Part shown: in pieces, positions 39,082 to 44,969 of the stretch
Layout of the letters: each line of letters begins with the position of its first letter
Position numbering within the stretch: position 1 is the first letter of the stretch
From: Rhodocytophaga rosea
Lineage (GTDB): Bacteria > Bacteroidota > Bacteroidia > Cytophagales > 172606-1
Length of the DNA stretch: 64,000 nucleotides
Assembly (NCBI RefSeq): GCF_010119975.1
Contig: NZ_CP048222.1
Coordinates: 5,804,501-5,868,500 of the forward strand
Reading direction: 5' to 3'
Made by a program: the position numbers and the translations under genes
The notes under the pieces: model-generated
Told to the model about the DNA's origin: nothing
Database searches by the model: none
The model's input: only the letters and a program-made list of their open reading frames with translations

Positions 39082-40656
39082 ATGAAATTTAATACACTTT
39101 TTAGTAAGGCAAATGAAACAGTGAACTACATGGGCGGAAAAGCTTATATACTTACGCCTGCTTTGGAATTGTATACAACGGTAGTAAGCACCATGCTGGA
39201 TAATTCTTACTATGAAAAGGCTGATGACCGTCTGGTCCGGATCAAGAATCTTGTGCCATTGGTTGATCCTGTTTTTGTAGCAAAGCTTGCTATATATACC
39301 CGTGAAGAAATGTACCTGCGAACTGTTCCATTGGTACTAGTAACCGAATTGGCAAAGGTGCATAAAGGTGATAATCTGGTAAGCCGTACTGTGGAGCGTA
39401 TTGTGCAACGGGCAGATGAAATCACAGAACTGCTGGCGTATTATGAGTTGTCCAATGAAAGAAAAGGAGTTAAAAAACTTAACAAACTTTCCAAACAGAT
39501 ACAGAAAGGCTTAGCAGGCAGTTTTAATAAATTTGATGCCTATCAGTTAGCTAAATATAACCGTGATGCGCATGTAAAGCTAAAAGATGCATTATTTTTA
39601 ATTCACCCAAAAGCTAAAAGTGAAACGCAACAGGAAATATTTAATCAGTTAGTAGCCGATACCTTACCGGTACCTTATACCTGGGAAACAGAATTGTCAA
39701 AGTTAGGACAAATGCCGTTTGGTTCAGAAAAGGAGAAACAAGAGAAAAAGGCTGCAAAATGGGAAGAACTGGTGTTGAGTGGAAAGATAGGCTATATGGC
39801 TTTGTTACGCAACCTTCGCAACATTACTACACAGGGAACAGATCTGGCCGTACAGGCAGCTTTGCAGGTGATTACTGACCGTTCGCGGGTAAAAACTTCT
39901 AAACAATTGCCTTTCCGTTACCTATCAGCCTATGCTGAGCTGGAAACTGAACTGAAAAGCCAGGTTCATGCAGAAAAGGAAAAGAACAGAATCCAGGCTG
40001 CTTTACAGGCGCTTGAAAAGGCAGTAATCATGGCGTCTGATAATATTCCTGTAGCTGATGGAATTACCTTAATTCTTTCTGATAATTCGGGCAGCATGTA
40101 TGGAGATGCTGGAGGCAAGTCTGTAGTATCTGCTATGAGCAAACGTACCACAGCTGATATAGCCAACTTGTTTGCTGTATTGTATTGGATGCGGGCACAA
40201 AACACAATCGTTGGCTTATTTGGCGACAGACTTATTACACCTGAGCTACAGCGGAATAAAAATGTTTTTGAAAACTTTGCCATTGTGAATACAGCTGCAA
40301 AAAAATGTGGAGCCTCTACAGAGCAAGGTATTTTCGATATGATGGAGCAGTTAATAGACACTAAAAAAATGGTAGACCGTATCGTTATTTTCTCCGACTG
40401 CCAGGTGGGTAGCAAATGTAACTGGTATGATCATAAACGCCGGGTAGGAAATGATTTTAATAAATTATTCCAGCACTACCGTAAAATGAATCCGCATGTA
40501 GTTACCTACAGTGTAGATTTAAAAGGGTATGGCAATACATTGTTTGACAAAGGTGTGATGACCATAGGTGGGTGGAGTGAAAAACTGTTTGATATGATGG
40601 TGGCCCTGGAAGAAGGAGAAAGTGTTGTATCCAGCATTGAAAGCATACACTTGTAA
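39082..40656 (+). CDS. rsr: Ro60/Rsr TROVE-vWA RNA-binding protein
   Basis: A 524-residue ring-forming RNA chaperone. The TROVE HEAT-repeat domain covers about 1-330 (NYMGGKAYILTPALELYTTV near the start; LLRNLRNIT near 240). The von Willebrand A domain has a complete DxSxS MIDAS motif (Asp334-Asn-Ser-Gly-Ser338) and a Thr in GASTEQG. Bacterial Ro60 binds Y RNAs and, through them, partners such as PNPase in RNA turnover. I chose the ATG at 39082; an in-frame GTG at 38959 would add 41 basic residues and include the -7 element. Y-RNA-like elements start 11 nt after its stop. Confidence 0.95.
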   Translation: MKFNTLFSKANETVNYMGGKAYILTPALELYTTVVSTMLDNSYYEKADDRLVRIKNLVPLVDPVFVAKLAIYTREEMYLRTVPLVLVTELAKVHKGDNLVSRTVERIVQRADEITELLAYYELSNERKGVKKLNKLSKQIQKGLAGSFNKFDAYQLAKYNRDAHVKLKDALFLIHPKAKSETQQEIFNQLVADTLPVPYTWETELSKLGQMPFGSEKEKQEKKAAKWEELVLSGKIGYMALLRNLRNITTQGTDLAVQAALQVITDRSRVKTSKQLPFRYLSAYAELETELKSQVHAEKEKNRIQAALQALEKAVIMASDNIPVADGITLILSDNSGSMYGDAGGKSVVSAMSKRTTADIANLFAVLYWMRAQNTIVGLFGDRLITPELQRNKNVFENFAIVNTAAKKCGASTEQGIFDMMEQLIDTKKMVDRIVIFSDCQVGSKCNWYDHKRRVGNDFNKLFQHYRKMNPHVVTYSVDLKGYGNTLFDKGVMTIGGWSEKLFDMMVALEEGESVVSSIESIHL

Positions 40657-40666
40657 TTTCTTAACT

Positions 40667-40820
40667 AACAGAGAAGGTGCCGTAGAAAAGTATTTCTTCG
40701 CTTTGGGTGCTAGTGTTCGCAAGAACGTGCAGGTTCGAGTCCTGCTTCCGGTTACTAACCGGAATGGTGGAATGGTAGACACGCTATATAGAGACTTTTC
40801 GCTCATCGCCCTTCTCTGTT
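40667..40820 (+). ncRNA. Y-RNA-like 1 with permuted tRNA-Leu-like domain
   Basis: 154 nt. The outer stem is AACAGAGAAGG with CCTTCTCTGTT (11 bp), the inner stem GAAAAG with CTTTTC. TGCCGTA at 40678, CTTCG 11 nt later, and GCTCATCGC on the 3' side are the shared Y motifs. Inside lies a permuted tRNA module: a variable arm GTTC-GCAA-GAAC, TPsiC arm (40729-40745, TTCGAGT loop), an 8-bp acceptor-like stem TTCCGGTT-ACT-AACCGGAA, then TGGTGGAATGGTAGACACGC, the D-arm sequence of tRNA-Leu. The long variable arm also fits class II tRNA-Leu. It is probably co-transcribed with rsr. The structure is by eye, not computed. Confidence 0.85.
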
Positions 40821-40837
40821 TTATCTGATAAAAGCTT

Positions 40838-40910
40838 AACAGATGCCGTAGGATAGCGTTCCTTCGCAAACTTTAACTTTGAAAACACGCTATCTGCTTG
40901 TTGCTCTGTT
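40838..40910 (+). ncRNA. Y-RNA-like 2, minimal, no tRNA domain
   Basis: 73 nt, 17 nt after element 1. Outer stem AACAGA/TCTGTT, internal loop TGCCGTAG against TGCTTGTTGC, inner stem GATAGCG/CGCTATC (7 bp), then a loop that starts with TTCCTTCGC. The same TGYCGTA-N11-CTTCG spacing is kept, but there is no TPsiC or D arm. It shows what the core Ro-binding module alone looks like. Confidence 0.8.
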
Positions 40911-40927
40911 TTATAAAATAACTGAAT

Positions 40928-41338
40928 ATGGCAAAGCGGAGAAATCTAAATGGTCTTCCTAATATTCTGACACAAAGCTATTTTAGCGCTATGTGTTATT
41001 ATGATAAAGGATTTATGGCAGACTGGATAATTCTGATGGCCAATAGTAAAGGCATCCGGGATGTTGAGATTGATATTTTTAGAGAAGAAGTGAAGCCGAT
41101 TGAATTGCAAGTCCTTCCTATGTTGTATTATCTTCCCAAAATGCGGGAAATCATTATCAAAACCCTGGAAAGTACCGGATTTGAAAAGGATTTTATTACG
41201 GAAGCCGTATTTGATATATATGTTTCTCAAAAATACCGAGCCCTACGGTTGCTTACTTGCCAGTGTACCATTCAAGATAAAGAGGGCCATAGGTATATTG
41301 GAAAAATTTATACAGAAGATGCGTATGAAATAAAGTGA
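40928..41338 (+). CDS. Unknown 136-residue protein inside the Y RNA array
   Basis: A soluble 136-residue protein beginning MAKRRNLNGLPNILTQSYF. I do not recognise a family. It has a central LQVLPMLYYLPKMREIIIKTLESTG helix pair and a C-terminal beta-like stretch with two cysteines (LLTCQCTIQD). No signal peptide or membrane segment. The ATG lies 17 nt after Y element 2 and the stop 11 nt before element 3, so it is embedded in the RNA block and probably part of the same transcript. A role in Y RNA or Ro60 function is only inferred from place. Confidence 0.75.
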   Translation: MAKRRNLNGLPNILTQSYFSAMCYYDKGFMADWIILMANSKGIRDVEIDIFREEVKPIELQVLPMLYYLPKMREIIIKTLESTGFEKDFITEAVFDIYVSQKYRALRLLTCQCTIQDKEGHRYIGKIYTEDAYEIK

Positions 41339-41349
41339 ATTAATTAAAA

Positions 41350-41497
41350 TATAATGGGTGTCGTAGGAAAGCAATACTTCGCTATACTCATTCATGGGTC
41401 GCAGGTTCGAATCCTGCCTCCAGGCAAAAGTCGGGAGTAGCTTAGTAGGTAGAGCAATGAAAAGAAGGCTTTCTGCTTGTAACCCCAAAAATTATAG
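41350..41497 (+). ncRNA. Y-RNA-like 3 with permuted tRNA-like domain
   Basis: 148 nt. Inner stem GAAAGC/GCTTTC; TGTCGTA at 41359, CTTCG 11 nt on, and GCTTGTAAC at 41476. The outer stem is weaker (TATAAT..ATTATA plus GGG/CCC). The tRNA module has a TPsiC arm GCAGG-TTCGAAT-CCTGC, an acceptor-like 8-bp stem CTCCAGGC/GTCGGGAG (one mismatch) closed by AAAA, and a D arm TAGCTTAGTAGGTAGAGCA. ATGAA after the D arm pairs with TTCAT before GGGTC, so even the anticodon stem is intact; the Y stem opens where the anticodon loop would be. Confidence 0.85.
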
Positions 41498-41515
41498 GTC
41501 TAATAAGTAACAACT

Positions 41516-41648
41516 TAGAGTGTCGTATATAAGTCCTGCTTCGACTTTTATTGGAAGGTACAGGTTCGATTCCTGTATCTGGCTTTCCCAAATCTGGCCT
41601 GGTGGTTATGCAAGGTGAGCCAATAGACTTGTAGCTTTTACCTCTAAC
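41516..41648 (+). ncRNA. Y-RNA-like 4, degenerate tRNA-Lys-like domain
   Basis: 133 nt, 18 nt after element 3. Outer stem TTAGAG/CTCTAA, inner stem AAGTC/GACTT. TGTCGTA at 41522, CTTCG 11 nt on, and CTTGTAGC on the 3' side. The TPsiC arm ACAGG-TTCGATT-CCTGT is perfect. TTCGA-CTTTTAT-TGGAA resembles an anticodon arm with a UUU-containing loop. The acceptor-like stem is not convincing and the D arm is unclear, so this copy looks partly decayed. Confidence 0.75.
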
Positions 41649-41655
41649 AATTACT

Positions 41656-41792
41656 ATAAGGTGCCGTAGAACAGCGTTACTTCGCCATCCACGCCGGAGG
41701 TTGTGGGTTCGATTCCCACGCTTTGATGAAGGTCAAAGTTAGTTCAATGGTAGAACGCCGAATATGTACGCTGTGCGCTTGTAGCCCTTTTA
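41656..41792 (+). ncRNA. Y-RNA-like 5 with permuted tRNA-Gly-like domain
   Basis: 137 nt, only 7 nt after element 4. Inner stem ACAGCGT/ACGCTGT (7 bp), a weak outer stem (TATAAGG against CCTTTTA), TGCCGTA at 41663, CTTCG 11 nt on, and GCTTGTAGC at 41777. TPsiC arm GTGGG-TTCGATT-CCCAC; acceptor-like stem GCTTTGA-TGAAGG-TCAAAGT; D arm TAGTTCAATGGTAGAACG, which is typical of tRNA-Gly. ATCCA before the variable loop would contain a Gly UCC anticodon. The isoacceptor link is inferred. Confidence 0.83.
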
Positions 41793-41800
41793 AAATGGTG

Positions 41801-41849
41801 AATGAGTGATTGAGTGAATAATATACGCTGACTTACTCAACCACTCATT
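41801..41849. repeat. Inverted repeat after Y element 5
   Basis: AATGAGTG and TTGAGT pair with ACTCAA and CACTCATT across an 18-nt loop, with one A/C mismatch. A relative with the same AATGAGTGAT core follows Y element 7. Confidence 0.75.
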
Positions 41850-41931
41850 AAATTCTCAGAAAAATGTTGTAAACGGTGTTTACTTTATGTTGCTGGCAAC
41901 ATAAACAATAAACTCTCAAACATAAACCAGT

Positions 41932-42534
41932 ATGTTTACCAACCAGAAACAACTTGATCTCGACATAAATCCAATGTTAGAAAAGAAATACAGACTTTGG
42001 ACATTTCAGGCTACAGAAGCAATAGAGGAACTGAAAACGAAAGGAATACTTCAGATACGTTGGGATGAGTATTCACCCAAAAATAATTTCGTGCCGGCTT
42101 ACCAATGGATGGCGAAACAAATGGAGACAAGGAACATATCTTGTAATAATCATGCGCCTGTATGGGCATGGCATTCTTGCACAACATATGAAAAGGCTCC
42201 CACTTTAGTAGATGCAAGGTGTTTGTTGAGTGACATGCAAATAGAATTTGGCATACAAACCATAGAATTCGAGTGCCCGGCAGAATTGGTGCTTCTATCC
42301 AGATATGGTGAATGGAATGTGATATTTTTCGATTTTTTTCCCTATGATAAAGCTCCCATTGACATTGATAAGAAAACAGAGAACAGGCTATTTGCAACAG
42401 AAAGGAAACAGTTCAGAAAATATGATTCTATTCAGGCCTCCCTGCCTTATTTAAAATTAGAGTGGGTAAAAGACATCAGAGATCTGAATTTGAAACCCGG
42501 AGACCGTACTTATAATAAAAAAGAACTGGTATAA
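41932..42534 (+). CDS. DUF3841 domain protein within the Y RNA array
   Basis: A 200-residue soluble protein. YRLWTFQATEAIEELKTKGILQIRW near the start and AYQWMAKQMETRN...PVWAWHSC fit the DUF3841 family, whose function is unknown. The length is normal for the family. It lies in the same direction between Y elements 5 and 6, separated by 139 nt holding a hairpin and by 31 nt. It is probably expressed with the Ro60 locus; any functional link is inferred from position. Confidence 0.82.
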   Translation: MFTNQKQLDLDINPMLEKKYRLWTFQATEAIEELKTKGILQIRWDEYSPKNNFVPAYQWMAKQMETRNISCNNHAPVWAWHSCTTYEKAPTLVDARCLLSDMQIEFGIQTIEFECPAELVLLSRYGEWNVIFFDFFPYDKAPIDIDKKTENRLFATERKQFRKYDSIQASLPYLKLEWVKDIRDLNLKPGDRTYNKKELV

Positions 42535-42565
42535 CAAAGCGTAATTAACAGCGCATATACCATAC

Positions 42566-42703
42566 AGAAGGATGTCGTAAACATTGAGATACTTCGCTGC
42601 CATTAGGGGAGGAATATCATAGCTGCCACTGTGCAGCAAAGGTATCCGGGTTCGACTCCCGGCAAGCGCTGCCCCGAACCTCAGGTTGCCTGTTACTCCT
42701 TCT
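42566..42703 (+). ncRNA. Y-RNA-like 6, TPsiC arm only
   Basis: 138 nt, 31 nt after the DUF3841 stop. Outer stem AGAAGGA/TCCTTCT (7 bp), inner stem TTGAG/CTCAG. TGTCGTA at 42573, CTTCG 12 nt on (all other copies have 11), and GCCTGTTAC at 42688. The TPsiC arm CCGGG-TTCGACT-CCCGG is perfect, but I find no D arm; instead there is a GCTGC/GCAGC hairpin and a short GGCA/TGCC hairpin. This is a diverged member of the set. Confidence 0.78.
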
Positions 42704-42818
42704 TTATCAAGATATTCAACAATTTACTGTCACATTTATGAAAAAGGAAGATAAGAAACGTAAATATTGTCTGTAGCAGCCATCCAGCTGGGTACTATGG
42801 GCAAACAACAGAAGTTTT

Positions 42819-42892
42819 GTGCCCGTAGCTCAGTTGGTGGTAGCACCTGCCTTTTAAGCAGGGGGTCGGGGGTTCAAGTCCCTCCGGGCATA
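42819..42892 (+). tRNA. tRNA-Lys (anticodon UUU)
   Basis: Cloverleaf in normal order: acceptor GTGCCCG/CGGGCAT (7 bp including one G-U), D arm GCTCAGTTGGTGGTAGC with one mismatch, anticodon arm CCTGC-CTTTTAA-GCAGG, variable loop GGGTC, TPsiC arm GGGGG-TTCAAGT-CCCTC, discriminator A. CCA is not encoded. The imperfect D stem makes a tRNA mimic or a decaying gene possible. Confidence 0.75.
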
Positions 42893-42903
42893 CAACAAAT
42901 AAA

Positions 42904-43042
42904 ATAGGTGTCGTACAATTGTCTTACTTCGACTTTTAATCGGTAGGTCGCGGGTTCGAGTCCCGCTTCCGGCTCTCATTTTAACGTATGCCGGAATAGC
43001 TCAGCGGATAGAGCAACATAGACATTTGGCTTGTTACCCTAT
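42904..43042 (+). ncRNA. Y-RNA-like 7 with permuted tRNA-Lys-like domain
   Basis: 139 nt, 11 nt after tRNA-Lys(UUU). Outer stem ATAGG/CCTAT, inner stem CAATTGTCT/AGACATTTG (one mismatch). TGTCGTA at 42909, CTTCG 11 nt on, and GCTTGTTAC at 43029. The TPsiC arm GCGGG-TTCGAGT-CCCGC is perfect. The acceptor stem TTCCGGC/GCCGGAA is a perfect 7 bp closed by a 16-nt linker, and the D arm is TAGCTCAGCGGATAGAGCA. A CTTTTAA loop identical to a tRNA-Lys anticodon loop lies just after CTTCG. This is the clearest permuted tRNA of the set. Confidence 0.88.
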
Positions 43043-43048
43043 ATAAAT

Positions 43049-43194
43049 GGTGATTAAGCGAATGAGTGATCGTCTGGAACCTGGATATATCAAATTCTAG
43101 GATTGTCAGGATTAAGATGTTGAAAGTATAGGAGTCAATTCTCAGGTTATACACTAAATTTTCACTCACTCCATCACCCAATCACTCATTCACC
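43049..43194. repeat. Long inverted repeat after Y element 7
   Basis: GAATGAGTGAT at 43060-43070 pairs perfectly with ATCACTCATTC at 43181-43191, with GGTG/CACC outside and AACCTG/CAGGTT nested inside. The 110-nt interior holds a GGATTGTCAGGATTAAG stretch like interspersed repeats I recall from other Cytophagales. It shares its core with the repeat after Y element 5. Confidence 0.75.
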
Positions 43195-43199
43195 TATTC

Positions 43200-43389
43200 G
43201 CCTCTGTAGCTCAATCCTGGAAGAGCGGGGAAAAAAGCCTGATATCGCCTGTCGCAGACTCGGGGTTGCGGAAGCACCTATAGCGGCTTCGCTTTGGCGG
43301 AGCGGTGACCCAACTAGCAAGGGAAGCACATTATCCCTGGAGTCATGCTAACCCAAAAGGGAGTGCCGGTTCGAGTCCGGTCAGAGGAA
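43200..43389 (+). ncRNA. tRNA-like RNA with 138-nt insert in the anticodon region
   Basis: Here the tRNA parts are in normal order: CCTCTG (acceptor), GCTC..GAGC D arm, then 138 nt, then TPsiC arm GCCGG-TTCGAGT-CCGGT and CAGAGG closing the acceptor (6 bp). The insert begins GGGG and ends CCC before a variable-like stretch. It contains GACTC/GAGTC flanked by TGTCGCA and GCTAAC, which loosely resemble the Y motifs, and a GCTTCGC-TTTG-GCGGAGC hairpin. It may be the unpermuted counterpart of the Y elements. It is not a normal tRNA, and I find no group I intron core. Confidence 0.65.
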
Positions 43390-43396
43390 CAATCAT

Positions 43397-43427
43397 AGCC
43401 TTAATCTAAAAGAATTAAGGCTTTTTT
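43397..43427 (+). terminator. Terminator of the Ro60-Y RNA block
   Basis: A 9-bp stem AGCCTTAAT/ATTAAGGCT, an 8-nt loop and TTTTT. It lies 8 nt after the tRNA-like RNA. Confidence 0.9.
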
Positions 43428-43540
43428 GCTTTACGGACAAAGAAGTGATAAAGTAGAACACTTAGAAATGAGATTAAATAGATTAAAAACTTGCTTAAAT
43501 TGTAATATTAAGTTTTCTTATCCTCTTTATTACTATATAT

Positions 43541-43613
<73 letters not shown>

Positions 43614-43690
43614 CTACCAAAGAATGGGAGCACAATAACAATAGGATCTTGACGTGTAAAAGAACGCACAATTTGTGTTAATCATAAAAC

Positions 43691-43784
43691 AAAAAGCCTC
43701 AGCAGAGCTGAGGTTCTTTGTGAATGAACCAGGCCAGCTGGCTGGTTCATTGTTGATGATTTGACATAGAATAGATTCTACTAT
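43691..43784 (-). ncRNA. Candidate small RNA with two hairpins
   Basis: Read on the minus strand: a TAACTTTC -7-like element at 43790-43797, then a 10-bp hairpin (AATGAACCAG and its complement, 43723-43751), then CCTCAG-CTCTG-CTGAGG followed by CTTTTTGTTTT, a standard terminator. No gene is evident. A TTTAAT array lies upstream in the right orientation. On the plus strand the same hairpins could end tRNA-Lys transcription, so this call is tentative. Confidence 0.4.
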
Positions 43785-43818
43785 CACAGGAAAGTTACCC
43801 GCTTTTGAGGGAAGAGGT

Positions 43819-43867
43819 ATTAAAATAGGATTAAATAATGAAGGGGTTGGATTAAAATTTAATTAAA
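43819..43867 (-). promoter_or_regulatory. TTTAAT repeat array upstream of the candidate small RNA
   Basis: ATTAAA (TTTAAT on the minus strand) starts at 43819, 43830, 43851 and 43862. The spacings are 11, 21 and 11 bp, close to the 11-bp arrays of sulP and dabA with one site missing. From the nearest unit to the -7-like element is 21 nt, which is the 10-nt spacing of sulP and dabA plus one 11-bp step. Confidence 0.45.
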
Positions 43868-44020
43868 CTTTTTTTGATATACACTCCATTTAAGAAACAC
43901 CCAAAATTTTGAATACAAAAATTAGTAAAAAATGAAAATGGTCTAAATCTGTTAAAGGTTTCCTTTTCGGCTGATGGAAGATATATGCATACAAAATGCT
44001 AAGTGTATTTTGTAAAGTGT

Positions 44021-44050
44021 AAAAGGCCTCATCCGTTGGAGAGGCTTTTT
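44021..44050 (-). terminator. Terminator of the secreted unknown gene
   Basis: GCCTC/GAGGC stem with flanking A and T runs and one bulged G, overlapping the gene end at 44049. Confidence 0.65.
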
Positions 44051-44801
44051 ATTTTGCACTTAACTGACTGCAAAAAGCCAGAAGTCCTTGCATATCATTT
44101 CTATGGTTAAAATCAGGCTTATATTCCTTGATGTAGGCATTAATGGCTTTTTTGTACCTGGGAAATAATTTTATCACGGTAGCTTTAGTAGCCTCGTAAA
44201 AACGGTCATTCTTATCTACAATAAAATACGTATCTTTTTTAGCCAGTTGTAAATCTCCGGGGGCTTTCCGGGTATATAATTCCCTGTAACTAAAGCCAGA
44301 AGAATAGGAAGAGCCTTTACCGGGACCATTCATATTATTCCCAGGGCCACCTGCAAAAGTACCACCTGAACCACCTACTAATTTAACAGCGCTTTTTTTA
44401 ATTTCCAGGTTTAGTTTCCTGGCTAATTTTAACTGTGAATAGCTTGATAGTATTTCCAAAAAGCCTACTTTATAGGCATAAAAAAACAGATGCTTGCCCA
44501 CTGTAATGTGTTTAAGTTTATAATCTTCAGTTAAAGCAAGAGTATCTCCCTGATGGTTGATAAACTGCATCTCTCCGTACAGCAGATTATAATTGAGCGT
44601 AGCTCTGATAAAGGTATTGTCCCGGAAATGCACTTCTCCCTTCTCAAACTGCGGAAAGCGGTATTGGGCTTCAGATGGGATTATTTCAGTGGCTACTTCT
44701 CCTGCATTAATTATAAAATCGCTTGTAGATTGTGCAAGCACATAATAGCTGGTTGCCAGACAGTTTATGAGGAATGGCAATATTATTTTGATAGAACTCA
44801 T
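44049..44801 (-). CDS. Secreted unknown protein, paralog A
   Basis: 250 residues from the ATG at 44801 (MSSIKIILPFLINCLATSYY), which gives a proper signal peptide ending near VLAQ; the frame extends 36 codons further upstream without family-like sequence. The mature part contains FIRATLNYNLLYGEMQFINHQGDTLAL and a C-terminal helix pair (KATVIKLFPRYKKAINAYIKEY), with a Gly-rich loop (about 150-175) absent from its neighbour. Similar sequences seem common in Bacteroidota, but I know no function. It is tandem with paralog B, same strand. Confidence 0.75.
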   Translation of the reverse strand: MSSIKIILPFLINCLATSYYVLAQSTSDFIINAGEVATEIIPSEAQYRFPQFEKGEVHFRDNTFIRATLNYNLLYGEMQFINHQGDTLALTEDYKLKHITVGKHLFFYAYKVGFLEILSSYSQLKLARKLNLEIKKSAVKLVGGSGGTFAGGPGNNMNGPGKGSSYSSGFSYRELYTRKAPGDLQLAKKDTYFIVDKNDRFYEATKATVIKLFPRYKKAINAYIKEYKPDFNHRNDMQGLLAFCSQLSAK

Positions 44802-44925
44802 ATATTTAAATGATCCAATTATAAAGATTAGCTGATTGCAGGCAGATATTGAGATTTTAAGATGTATATAAAGTGATAGTAGTGATTGATTATGTGTTCT
44901 CTGGCACAAAAGCTATATAGGTATG

Positions 44926-44961
44926 GCAGGATATTGACTTTTTCTTTGCTCAATATCCTGC
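44926..44961 (-). repeat. 11-bp inverted repeat between the paralogs
   Basis: GCAGGATATTG pairs with CAATATCCTGC across 14 nt, 9 nt after paralog B. There is no clear T tract, so it may be a weak terminator or a 3'-end stabiliser. Confidence 0.65.
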
Positions 44962-44969
44962 TATACATT

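Noticed and set aside
40519-40869. Minus-strand frame across the rsr end and the first Y RNAs
   Set aside because: It overlaps rsr and well-structured RNA elements; a shadow frame.
42821-42889. tRNA-Lys(UUU) with a truncated 5-bp acceptor stem
   Set aside because: Moving the ends to 42819 and 42891 gives a normal 7-bp acceptor stem.
43200-43389. tmRNA or group I intron-containing tRNA
   Set aside because: No peptide-tag reading frame or alanine G-U pair for tmRNA, and no visible group I core; kept as an unclassified tRNA-like RNA.
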